From JL08 sp963765555 (GTDB lineage Bacteria; Pseudomonadota; Alphaproteobacteria; Rhodobacterales; Rhodobacteraceae): 64,000 nucleotides of DNA. The notes beneath the pieces are model-generated. The model saw nothing but the letters and a program-made list of their open reading frames with translations, ran no database searches and was not told the origin of the DNA. The DNA is taken from NCBI GenBank assembly GCA_963765555.1, contig CAVXWX010000003.1:434001-498000 (forward strand), in the 5' to 3' direction. Positions 9,987 through 17,861 of this stretch are shown here, in pieces; positions within the stretch are counted from its first letter, which is position 1; every line of letters begins with the position of its first letter. The position numbers and the translations under genes were made by a program.

Positions 9987-11081
9987 ATGACGATCCCCGA
10001 AACGATGAACGCCATGGTGCTGACAGCGCATGGGGATATGGATGTTCTGCAGTGGAAGACAGACTGGCCTGTGCCGCAGGTCGGTCCGACAGATGTGCTG
10101 ATCCGTGTGGGTGCCTGCGGGCTGAACAACACCGACGTGAATACGCGCACCGGGTGGTATTCCAAGGCGGTGAAAGAGGCCACTTCGGGCGGGGCCTATG
10201 ACGGTCTGGATGATGCCGACCCGTCCTGGGGCGGGGCGCCGATCGGGTTTCCGCGCATTCAGGGCGCGGATACCGTCGGCATCGTCGTGGCCACCGGCGC
10301 CGGCGCCGATCCTGCGCTGATGGGCAAACGTGTCATGGTCGATTGTTGGCTGCGCGATTGGAATGATCCGCTGGACAAGACCAAGACCGGCTATTTCGGC
10401 TCTGAACGGGATGGTGGATTTGCGCAATATGCATGCGTGGATTATCGCAACGCCGCGCCAATCAACAGCCCGTTGTCAGACGCCGAACTGGCCACGTTCC
10501 CCTGTTCGTATTCCACCGCCGAAGGCATGCTGAACCGGGCAGGTGTGGGGGACGGGGACAGCGTGCTGGTGACCGGTGCGTCGGGCGGTGTGGGCTCGGC
10601 GCTGATCCAGTTGGCCAAACGGCGCGGCGCGCGGGTTGTGGCGCTGGCCTCCGAACACAAACACAGCGCCCTTGCGCCGTTCGGGGCAGACGCCCTTTTG
10701 CCGCGCAATCCCGAAAACCTGCGCGCGGCCCTTGGCGCGGCCCTCGGACAGGACAGCGTGTCGGTGGTCGCCGATATTGTAGGCGGGGCGTATTTCCCGA
10801 CACTGATCGACGTCCTGGAACGGGGCGGTCGCTATACCTGTTCAGGTGCAATCGCCGGGCCGATGGTGGAACTGGATCTGCGCACCCTTTATCTGCGGGA
10901 TCTGACCTTTACCGGGTCCACGGTTCTGCCGCCGCACGTCTTTCGCGATCTTGTCGGCTATATCGAAGCCGGGGAAATCCGCCCGGTTCTGGGGGCAACC
11001 TATCCGCTGCACGATTTGCATGCGGCGCAGCAGGCGTTTATCGACAAGGCCCATGTCGGCAACATCGTGGTGACCCCGTGA
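9987..11081 (+). CDS. MDR-family alcohol dehydrogenase / quinone oxidoreductase-like protein
   Basis: 364-residue medium-chain reductase. GroES-like N-terminal domain (PTDVLIRVGACGLNNTDVNT) and a nucleotide-binding Rossmann segment (VLVTGASGGVGSALIQLAKR). The Cys of zinc alcohol dehydrogenases is replaced (GACGLNNTD is the quinone-oxidoreductase form), and no structural-zinc Cys cluster is present, so it is probably zinc-free. Start ATG 9987 has GGAGG seven bases upstream. Its stop overlaps the GTG start of the DddQ-like gene (GTGA), so the two are cotranslated. It may act on the three-carbon product of DMSP cleavage, but it does not resemble AcuI at the N-terminus; the substrate is inference. 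Confidence 0.82.
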   Translation: MTIPETMNAMVLTAHGDMDVLQWKTDWPVPQVGPTDVLIRVGACGLNNTDVNTRTGWYSKAVKEATSGGAYDGLDDADPSWGGAPIGFPRIQGADTVGIVVATGAGADPALMGKRVMVDCWLRDWNDPLDKTKTGYFGSERDGGFAQYACVDYRNAAPINSPLSDAELATFPCSYSTAEGMLNRAGVGDGDSVLVTGASGGVGSALIQLAKRRGARVVALASEHKHSALAPFGADALLPRNPENLRAALGAALGQDSVSVVADIVGGAYFPTLIDVLERGGRYTCSGAIAGPMVELDLRTLYLRDLTFTGSTVLPPHVFRDLVGYIEAGEIRPVLGATYPLHDLHAAQQAFIDKAHVGNIVVTP

Positions 11082-11677
11082 CAGACCCGCATTTCCAAAC
11101 CCTGCTGGAGCACGCGCGCACAGCCCTGCTGTCCCACCCGCAAACGCAGGCCTTTTGTGCCTTTCCCGACGATATCACGCCGCAACCCGTGGTGCCGTTC
11201 CATGCGCCCTGCGCAGAATATCTTGCGCGGGAAACCGGTTTGTTTTCGGATTGTTACGCAGAGTTGCGCGATGCTTTCGTCGCCGCAGGTCCGGTGGCGA
11301 CATGGCGCGAAACCTACAAGGGCACAGGCATCGGCAAGCACTTTATGGACCGCTTCGGATGCTATTGCCTGATCGGCAGGGACGGGGCCTATATCAGCGC
11401 GCAGATGTTTGCATGGGTCGTCTATATGCCCGCGCATCTGCATTACCCTTTGCATCATCACCCCGCAGAAGAACTATATCTTGTAATCGCGGGCGAGGCC
11501 GAATTTATGCGTCAGGGCGAACCGACCCAGATCCTGCGCGCCGGTGACACCTGCTTTCACGCCAGCAATCAGCCGCACGCGATGGAAACCCATGATCACC
11601 CGGTGATGGCCCTTGTCCTGTGGCGCAACGGGTTTGACACGCCCCCGGTTCTGACACCGCCCGCGCAGGCAGGTTAG
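11078..11677 (+). CDS. dddQ: DddQ-type cupin DMSP lyase
   Basis: 199-residue cupin matching the DddQ family of dimethylsulfoniopropionate lyases in length and motifs. The first cupin motif HxH(x3)E(x6)G is complete at residues 126-139 (HHHPAEELYLVIAG); the second has AGDTCFHASNQPHAM with the distal His near 167. Y134 corresponds to the conserved tyrosine of the HPAEELY signature. DddQ cleaves DMSP to acrylate and dimethyl sulfide using a divalent metal. The GTG start overlaps the upstream stop. A TRAP transporter follows 260 bases downstream. A general cupin lyase of a related substrate cannot be excluded. Confidence 0.78.
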   Translation: MTDPHFQTLLEHARTALLSHPQTQAFCAFPDDITPQPVVPFHAPCAEYLARETGLFSDCYAELRDAFVAAGPVATWRETYKGTGIGKHFMDRFGCYCLIGRDGAYISAQMFAWVVYMPAHLHYPLHHHPAEELYLVIAGEAEFMRQGEPTQILRAGDTCFHASNQPHAMETHDHPVMALVLWRNGFDTPPVLTPPAQAG

Positions 11678-11721
11678 CGGCGCCCTTATCCCCCGCACGT
11701 CAAAGCGCATTCCGGTATCGC

Positions 11722-11755
11722 TTCTTTTTGCCAGAAATACGGAAAATCCGACAGG
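11722..11755. repeat. short dispersed intergenic repeat, copy 1
   Basis: About 33 bases reading TTCTTTTTGCCA-AAATACGG-AAA-TCCGACAGG, nearly identical to 52617-52649. Both copies are in intergenic positions upstream of genes for exported proteins (dctP here, the LysM protein there). Similar TTTTTGCCAAAAATA strings are familiar from Rhodobacterales intergenic regions; their function is not known to me. Confidence 0.55.
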
Positions 11756-11821
11756 GCAGCGCGCGCCCGGTCTGGCTGGTGATCGGGCCGGTCGTCACAC
11801 GGACAGGGGGCCGTAATCCGT

Positions 11822-11837
11822 GTTGGTGTGAACCAAC
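11822..11837. promoter_or_regulatory. candidate GntR/FadR-type operator upstream of dctP
   Basis: Perfect dyad GTTGGT-GTGA-ACCAAC, 100 bases before the dctP start. The TTGGT-N4-ACCAA core resembles operators of FadR-subfamily GntR regulators such as PdhR. No GntR gene lies in the window, so the regulator would act in trans. The dyad is seen; the assignment is inference. Confidence 0.4.
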
Positions 11838-11936
11838 GGAGCGGATCGTATCTCTAGGGTTGGCACCACGCGCCGCACAGGCTAGGTTTAGCCCAAGCGC
11901 CCCGGGGAAGAGGGGTGCACAACGGGAGAGACTTAT

Positions 11937-12953
11937 ATGAACAAGATGTTAACCGGAGCCGTTGCGGCGGCTGTCAGTGTTGCTTTTATTTCCGAAGCGG
12001 CAGCAACGGAATGGAATGTGTCGGTCTGGGGCAAGCGGCGTGCCTTTACCGAGCATGTTGAAAAACTGGCCGAACTGGTCAGCGAAAAGACCAATGGCGA
12101 ATTCACCATGAACGTCAGCTATGGTGGCCTCAGCAAACCGCGCGAAAACCTTGACGGTATTTCGATCGGCGCGATTGAAATGGCGCAGTTCTGCGCAGGA
12201 TATCACGCCGACAAAAACCCGACGATCACGGTGCTGGAACTGCCGTTTCTGGGCGTGAACACGCTGGAAGAAGAAGTGGCCGTAAGCCATGCGGTTTATG
12301 CGCACCCTGCGGTTCAGGCCGATCTGGCACGCTGGAATGCCAAGCTGCTGATGACATCGCCCATGCCGCAATACAATCTGGTCGGTACCGGCGATCCGCG
12401 CACCACGCTGGGCGCATTTGACGGCATGCGCGTGCGCGCCACCGGCGGCATCGGCAAGGCCTTTGAAAGCGTTGGCGGTGTGCCCACATCCGTGCCCGCA
12501 ACCGAAGCCTATAACGCGATGGCCAGCGGTGTTGTCGATACTGTGGCCTTTGCCCAGCACGCGCACCTGTCCTTTGGCACGATCAACGAAGCCGACTGGT
12601 GGACAGCCAACCTCAACCCCGGCACGGTCAACTGCCCTGTTGTGGTCAACACCGATGCCTATGCCGCGCTGAGCGATGAACATCGCGCCGCGCTGGACAG
12701 TTCGGTGGACGAGGCGATTGCCCACTATCTGGCAAACTACGCCGAACTGCTGAAGCGCTGGGAGGCTGTTCTGGCCGAGAAGGAAGTGGAAAAAGTCGTG
12801 ATCTCGGATGACGTGATTGCCGAATTCCGCGCCACCGCCGCCGATCCGATCCGCGAGCAGTGGCTGGCCGACATGAGCGCACAAGGCCTGCCGGCACAGG
12901 AACTGTACGATCTGGTGATGTCGACGCTGAAACAGGCGCAGATGTCGAACTGA
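11937..12953 (+). CDS. dctP: TRAP transporter substrate-binding protein DctP
   Basis: 338-residue periplasmic solute-binding protein of a TRAP transporter. A signal peptide covers about residues 1-23 (MNKMLTGAVAAAVSVAFISE, cleavage after AAA). The family carboxylate-binding arginine lies in FDGMRVRATGG, followed by PATEAYNAMASGVVDTV. Start ATG 11937 has GGGAGAG upstream. It is first of dctP-dctQ-dctM. The sequence does not define the ligand; proximity to the DddQ gene suggests DMSP or a related organic acid. Confidence 0.92.
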   Translation: MNKMLTGAVAAAVSVAFISEAAATEWNVSVWGKRRAFTEHVEKLAELVSEKTNGEFTMNVSYGGLSKPRENLDGISIGAIEMAQFCAGYHADKNPTITVLELPFLGVNTLEEEVAVSHAVYAHPAVQADLARWNAKLLMTSPMPQYNLVGTGDPRTTLGAFDGMRVRATGGIGKAFESVGGVPTSVPATEAYNAMASGVVDTVAFAQHAHLSFGTINEADWWTANLNPGTVNCPVVVNTDAYAALSDEHRAALDSSVDEAIAHYLANYAELLKRWEAVLAEKEVEKVVISDDVIAEFRATAADPIREQWLADMSAQGLPAQELYDLVMSTLKQAQMSN

Positions 12954-12961
12954 TCAAACAC

Positions 12962-12995
12962 GCGGGCGGTTCCACAGGGACCGCCCGCTGTTTTT
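12962..12995 (+). terminator. hairpin terminator between dctP and dctQ
   Basis: Nine-base perfect stem GCGGGCGGT / ACCGCCCGC with a nine-base loop, followed by TGTTTTT. It sits 9 bases after the dctP stop and 33 bases before dctQ. Such partial terminators commonly leave the binding protein in excess over the membrane parts. Confidence 0.75.
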
Positions 12996-13027
12996 GATCC
13001 CTTTTTCCTGAACCAAAGGACACCCGC

Positions 13028-13657
13028 ATGGCCGGAACATCCGCTGTGCTTGTCGATGACAGCAGGCTAAGCCGCTGGGATCGCGGCCTTCTTAAACTCG
13101 AACGCCAACTGGCGCTGATCAGCGGGCTTGCGGTGTTTTCGCTGATGTTTCTGGCTGTTTATTCCGTGGGCGGGCGCAAGTTTTTCAATGCGCCCTTGGC
13201 AGGTTATGTCGACTGGATCGAACAGATCATGCCGCTGATCGCCTTCATGGGCATCGCCTATACCCAGCGCGATGGCGGGCATATCCGCATGGATATCCTG
13301 ATCGGGCGGCTGAAGGGGCGGGCGCTGTGGGCGGCGGAATGTGTCTCGATCATACTGATGCTGGTGCTGATGGTCGCGCTGGTCTGGGGCAGCTGGGCCC
13401 ATTTTCAGCGCAGTTTCGATTTTTCCGCCCCATTGTGGAGCCGCGACAGCTCGATCGATATCGGCATCCCGATCTGGCCCGCCAAGTTGCTGGCGCCGGT
13501 CGCGTTTTCAGTGCTCTGCCTGCGTCTGCTTCTGCAATTGTGGGGCTACGGGCGCGCGCTGGTTCTGGGGCTGGACAGCCCCGTCGCGGTGCCGATGATT
13601 CAGGATATTGCAACCCAGGCCCGCGCCGAGGCCGAACAGCTTGACGGGCGGGACTAG
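13028..13657 (+). CDS. dctQ: TRAP transporter small permease DctQ
   Basis: 209-residue small integral membrane subunit with about four membrane segments. Seen: LISGLAVFSLMFLAVYSVGG, then IMPLIAFMGIAYTQRDGGHI (the conserved QRDGGHIRMD element after segment 2), then CVSIILMLVLMVALVWGSW and a last segment ending in LLQLWGYGRAL. It forms the Na+-driven transporter with DctM. Only four bases separate it from dctM. Confidence 0.9.
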   Translation: MAGTSAVLVDDSRLSRWDRGLLKLERQLALISGLAVFSLMFLAVYSVGGRKFFNAPLAGYVDWIEQIMPLIAFMGIAYTQRDGGHIRMDILIGRLKGRALWAAECVSIILMLVLMVALVWGSWAHFQRSFDFSAPLWSRDSSIDIGIPIWPAKLLAPVAFSVLCLRLLLQLWGYGRALVLGLDSPVAVPMIQDIATQARAEAEQLDGRD

Positions 13658-13661
13658 ACTG

Positions 13662-15059
13662 ATGGAACCAATCGAACTTGGGCTTTGGGTGTCCGCCGGT
13701 ATGCTGGTCATGGTCGTGCTGGGCATGCGTGTGGCTTTCGCCGCCGGTCTGGCAGGGCTGGTCGGGCTGGTGCTGATCTTCTGGGCGAAACGCGATTTCG
13801 GGATGGAGCATCTGGGCTGGGCGCTGACCGTTGGCATCAAGACGGCGGGGCAGGTGCCCCATTCCAAAGTGTCCTCACAGGCGCTGTCGCTGATCCCGAC
13901 CTTTATCCTGATCGGCTATCTGGCCTATTACGCGGGGCTGACCCGCGCGTTGTTCGAGGCGGCCAAACGCTGGATCGCGTGGGTGCCGGGCGGTTTGGCG
14001 GTGTCCACGGTATTCGCGACCGCTGGCTTTGCCGCCGTGTCGGGCGCATCGGTGGCCACAGCGGCGGTGTTCGCGCGCATCGCCATCCCCGAAATGCTGA
14101 AAATCGGCTATAACAAACAATTCGCCGCCGGTGTGGTGGCCGCGGGTGGCACGCTGGCCTCGCTTATTCCGCCTTCGGCCATTCTGGTGATCTATGCGAT
14201 CATCGTGGAACAGGATGTGGGCAAACTGCTGCTGGCCGGGTTCATTCCGGGTGTGTTTTCAGCGATTGTTTACGCCATCCTGATCATCGGCATCGCGGTG
14301 ATCTTCAAATCGGTCGGCCCGCCGGTGCGCGGGTTCACGTGGAAACAACGCTTTCAATCACTGCCCCCCGCATTGCCGATCGTGGCGGTTGTCGTGATCA
14401 TCATTTTCTTTGTCTACAACCCCTTTGGCGAGGCATGGGGCACCCCGACAGAAGGCGGCGCGGTGGGCGCGTTTATCGTATTCTGCATGGCGCTGGTGCA
14501 CGGGATGCGCTGGACCGAATTGAAATCCGCCCTGTTGGAAACCGCCAAACTGACAGTGATGATATTCACCATCATCTGGGGCGTTCTGATCTATGTCCGG
14601 TTTCTGGGCTTTGCCGAACTGCCATCTGCCTTTGCCGATTGGATTTCATCGCTGACCGTATCGCCGATGCTGATCCTGATTTGTATCCTGCTGGCCTATG
14701 CCGTGCTGGGCATGTTCATGGACGCGATCGGCATGCTGCTGCTGACCCTGCCGGTGGTCTATCCGGCGGTCATGGCGCTGAACGGCGGCGAATATGTCAG
14801 CGCGGCAGACAGCGCGTTCGGCATGTCGGGGCCGATGTGTGCCATCTGGTTCGGGATACTGGTGGTCAAAATGGCCGAATTCTGCCTGATCACACCGCCC
14901 ATCGGGCTGAACTGTTTTGTGGTGGCAGGCGTGCGCGACGATCTAAGCGTTCAGGACGTGTTCAAAGGCGTCACACCGTTTTTCATCGCAGATGGTGTGA
15001 CCATCGCGCTGCTGGTCGCGTTCCCAAGCATCGTGTTGTGGCTGCCCTCGCTGGCGTAA
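13662..15059 (+). CDS. dctM: TRAP transporter large permease DctM
   Basis: 465-residue transport subunit with about 12 membrane segments, somewhat longer than the common 425-440. Typical elements: GMRVAFAAGLAGLVGLVLIF, then FATAGFAAVSGASVATAAVF, then GTLASLIPPSAILVIYAIIV and FMDAIGMLLLTLPVVYP. Start ATG 13662 (MEPIELGLWVSAG) follows the dctQ stop by four bases. It converges on the next gene with a 14-base gap. Confidence 0.92.
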   Translation: MEPIELGLWVSAGMLVMVVLGMRVAFAAGLAGLVGLVLIFWAKRDFGMEHLGWALTVGIKTAGQVPHSKVSSQALSLIPTFILIGYLAYYAGLTRALFEAAKRWIAWVPGGLAVSTVFATAGFAAVSGASVATAAVFARIAIPEMLKIGYNKQFAAGVVAAGGTLASLIPPSAILVIYAIIVEQDVGKLLLAGFIPGVFSAIVYAILIIGIAVIFKSVGPPVRGFTWKQRFQSLPPALPIVAVVVIIIFFVYNPFGEAWGTPTEGGAVGAFIVFCMALVHGMRWTELKSALLETAKLTVMIFTIIWGVLIYVRFLGFAELPSAFADWISSLTVSPMLILICILLAYAVLGMFMDAIGMLLLTLPVVYPAVMALNGGEYVSAADSAFGMSGPMCAIWFGILVVKMAEFCLITPPIGLNCFVVAGVRDDLSVQDVFKGVTPFFIADGVTIALLVAFPSIVLWLPSLA

Positions 15060-15073
15060 GGCGCGCGCCGGAT

Positions 15074-15670
15074 TTACTCGGGGCGTTGGGGTGGTGCCAA
15101 GGTGCGCCCGATTTGGTAGCTTTTTTCTAAAAGCGCATGTCTGCGCTTTTCTGAACCGGTCGAGCCGTGGAGCATTTCCAGCTTGCGTGGGGACAGGCCA
15201 AAATACCCGAACGTGCCCTTTATCCATGCGGTATCCAAAGCGGCAAGATATCCCGCGCTTTCCATTTCGTCTGATCGCGCCCCTGCCGGTATCAAAAGAA
15301 CGCCGGAACGGGATTTAAGAAGCGAATGATCCGGATCATTCAACTGATCATAGGCCCACCCCCACGACCACACACGATCAACCCAGCCTTTGGTCATGGC
15401 GGGCATCCCCCACCAAAACAGGGGGAACACTAGGCAAATTGCGTCTGCCCGTTCGATCCGCGTCCGTTCTTTTTCAAGGTCCGCGTCGATGCCCGTGCCG
15501 GCATCCGCGGCAACATCCAACATGGACCACCGCGGATCAAACCCTTCGGCATGCAAATCCGCAAGTTCCACCGTGTGACCAACCGATTTTGCACCTTCCA
15601 TGAAACGCGCGGCGACGGCGGCACTGAAAGAGGCGGGATCAGGATGATCGAGAACTGTTAAGACGTGCAT
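15074..15670 (-). CDS. NAD(P)H dehydrogenase (quinone)-like flavodoxin-fold protein
   Basis: 198-residue protein of the flavodoxin-like NQO1/KefF/MdaB group, which reduces quinones or other acceptors using FMN/FAD. Seen: MHVLTVLDHPDPASFSAAVA (phosphate loop of the HPxxxSF type), ADAICLVFPLFWWGMPAMTK (the PLxWxxxPA core) and WVDRVWSWGWAYD. Monocistronic and convergent with dctM. The physiological acceptor is unknown. Confidence 0.85.
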   Translation of the reverse strand: MHVLTVLDHPDPASFSAAVAARFMEGAKSVGHTVELADLHAEGFDPRWSMLDVAADAGTGIDADLEKERTRIERADAICLVFPLFWWGMPAMTKGWVDRVWSWGWAYDQLNDPDHSLLKSRSGVLLIPAGARSDEMESAGYLAALDTAWIKGTFGYFGLSPRKLEMLHGSTGSEKRRHALLEKSYQIGRTLAPPQRPE

Positions 15671-15897
15671 GCGCGACCTCCGTCAAAATGTGTTTTCGAA
15701 CAATAGACCCGACCGCACCGGACAGAACAGTTTTCGCCCGACACATCAAAGCAAGACCAGACCACGTGTTCAAAGCGGTTTGTGCAGGGTAAAGGCCACT
15801 TGAGGTCAAGCAAAAAACATGCGCGCGTGCCATTTTGCGATGCGGTGGTTCCAAATTTTGTCTTGTCGCTGACGTAAGGCGGACAGGGGCAGGGGCG

Positions 15898-16938
15898 CTA
15901 GCCGTCTGACACCGGTTTCGGGGGCAGGGGCGGTTCGATCGAGGCGGCCATGATACCTTCCATGATCACGAAATCCTCGTTCGTGCGACGGTCTGGCGTG
16001 GCGGCCAGATCGGACACAATCATCACCATTCCCGGATGCATGCGCTGCGCCATGGCGGCGCGGAAATCGGCGGGCGCGCCCAGACGTGTCATCACATCGG
16101 TTTCCGGCCGCAACGGATGTTCAGGGTTCAGGCGGTGGGTCAGCCCGACCCAGGCCATTGAACTGTCGTCGGCGCTGCGCAGCACAAAGACGTGTTCGCC
16201 CAGTGTCCCGTCACCTGATAGGCTCAGCGGGGCCTGCGCGATGATGTTGCCGTCTTCAATCAGGGTCAGACTGCGATCCTCGGCGGTGGCCAGAACGGTT
16301 GTGACCGGATATTCGGCCCCGTCTGTCCAGTCTGACGGGTGCGATTTCGCGTCCAGCGCATCAACGGCTGTTTTGAATTCAGCCTCGCTTGACCCGGCCA
16401 GAACAAAGCCGGGATGCGTCAGTTCCCACGGATCGCTGTGATCACCGGCGATGATCACCGGCGTGCCAATATGCGTGACGGTGAACAGGTTTTCCGAAAA
16501 CTCCAACGGCAAACGCACACAGCCGTGTGAGGCGGGATAGCCCGGCAGGTTTCCGGCATGCAGCGCAATGCCGCCCCATGTCAGCCGGTTCATGTTGGGC
16601 ATCGGCGCGTTATTATAGGTAGAGGAATGGTGGTGTTTGTCTTTTTGCAGAACGGTAAACACCCCTGTCGGCGTTTCATGCCCCGGCTTACCGGTGGAAC
16701 AGGTCGAGACACCGATGCGCACGCCGTTGCGATAGACATGCACGCGCTGTTCGATAAGCGACACAATCACCGCCACCGATCCCTCTGGCGCACGTTCGGG
16801 GTGCCAGCTGAATTCACCCGGCAGCATCTTTTCAACATCCAGAACCGTTGTATTTGCGTGGATGCCGGTGCCCGTCAGCACCAGTGTGGCCCCTGCAGCG
16901 GCAATCAGCCCTCTGCGGTTCATATTGTTCTGTGTCAT
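15898..16938 (-). CDS. L,D-transpeptidase (YkuD domain), exported
   Basis: About 346-residue cell-wall enzyme. Signal sequence with twin arginine (MNRRGLIAAAGATLVLTGTG), then a YkuD catalytic domain around residues 55-175. The catalytic motif is HAGNLPGYPASHGCVRLP, with the His and Cys intact. It should form 3-3 crosslinks or attach proteins to peptidoglycan in the periplasm. The C-terminal half (about 170-346) shows no domain I recognise. Start chosen at the second of two adjacent ATGs (16938), five bases after GGGGC. A 227-base gap upstream holds its promoter. Confidence 0.88.
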   Translation of the reverse strand: MTQNNMNRRGLIAAAGATLVLTGTGIHANTTVLDVEKMLPGEFSWHPERAPEGSVAVIVSLIEQRVHVYRNGVRIGVSTCSTGKPGHETPTGVFTVLQKDKHHHSSTYNNAPMPNMNRLTWGGIALHAGNLPGYPASHGCVRLPLEFSENLFTVTHIGTPVIIAGDHSDPWELTHPGFVLAGSSEAEFKTAVDALDAKSHPSDWTDGAEYPVTTVLATAEDRSLTLIEDGNIIAQAPLSLSGDGTLGEHVFVLRSADDSSMAWVGLTHRLNPEHPLRPETDVMTRLGAPADFRAAMAQRMHPGMVMIVSDLAATPDRRTNEDFVIMEGIMAASIEPPLPPKPVSDG

Positions 16939-17147
16939 CATCTGCCCCGTTGTTGATTTGCTCGGTATCACAATAGTGTAAAGCGCGCGTTTTCCAAATC
17001 AAACGGGCCGTTTTTGACGTCGCTGATCTGCGTCAGGCCGGCCCGCCGCACCGCCGATCTGACAGGTTTACGCGCGAGGCAGATTGCGGGGCGCTTGCGC
17101 AGGCGCTAGGCTTGCGGGCACATCAAATTCAAAAAAAGGTGCGCGCA

Positions 17148-17792
17148 ATGACATCCGTTTTCCCGATCCGCACAGTTATTCCGTTTGTTCTGTTGGTTTC
17201 GGGCGGGGGGGCCGTTGCGGCCACGCCGTCCTTTGACTGCGCTAAGGCGGACAGCAGCACCGAAGAGGCGATTTGCGCCAGTGATGCGCTGGCCGAACTG
17301 GATATCGAACTGGCCCGTTTGTACCGGCTGGCGGTGAAGGACGATACGTTGGGCGCGGATCGTCTGGCCGAGTTGAAGGCCATGCAGCGCGGCTGGATCA
17401 AAGGGCGCAACGATTGCTGGAAGTCCGATCAGGACATGGAAACCTGTGTCGCCAACGCCTATGCCATTCGCATCCACGATCTGCGCGAAGGCTATAGCGC
17501 AACACGCAGCGCCGATGATCAGGGCATATCGCTGGGGCCGGTGGCGTTTGACTGCCCTGATTTGCAGGCCGGTGTCAGCGCTGTGTTCATCAACGGTGAC
17601 GCGGCGATGGTGTCGCTCAGATGGCTGGACAACGTCATTGCCTTGCCTGCCGTGCGGGCCGCATCGGGTGCCAAATACGAAAGCGATATCTGGGCCGGTG
17701 GGCCGTCCATGTTGTGGACACAAGGGGACGAGGCGATGTTCGCCCCGCCCGGCGGGCCGGAAATGACCTGCAAGTTGGATGAAATCGGCTAG
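17148..17792 (+). CDS. LprI-MliC fusion, predicted lysozyme inhibitor
   Basis: 214-residue exported protein. The signal peptide covers residues 1-25 (IRTVIPFVLLVSGGGAVAA). Residues 28-115 match LprI/DUF1311 (FDCAKADSSTEEAICASDAL with paired Cys, then LKAMQRGWIKGRNDCW). Residues 135-214 match MliC (membrane-bound lysozyme inhibitor of c-type): VAFDCPDLQAGVSAVFINGD, RAASGAKYESDIWAGGPSML and a final TCKLDE. Both halves are lysozyme-inhibitor families. Start ATG 17148 has AAGG upstream. It converges on an MDR gene with a shared terminator. Confidence 0.82.
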   Translation: MTSVFPIRTVIPFVLLVSGGGAVAATPSFDCAKADSSTEEAICASDALAELDIELARLYRLAVKDDTLGADRLAELKAMQRGWIKGRNDCWKSDQDMETCVANAYAIRIHDLREGYSATRSADDQGISLGPVAFDCPDLQAGVSAVFINGDAAMVSLRWLDNVIALPAVRAASGAKYESDIWAGGPSMLWTQGDEAMFAPPGGPEMTCKLDEIG

Positions 17793-17816
17793 GCGGGTTG
17801 CTGCGGCGCGTGGGCG

Positions 17817-17861
17817 AAATTGCCGGGTGCGCCGTTTATCAAGAACCCACCCGACAATTTT
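17817..17861. terminator. bidirectional terminator between convergent genes
   Basis: Arms AAATTGCCGGGT (17817-17828) and ACCCGACAATTT (17849-17860) pair at 11 of 12 positions around a 20-base loop. A-rich and T-rich flanks give a U-tract on both strands. It lies exactly between the LprI-MliC gene and the MDR gene, which converge here. Confidence 0.65.
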
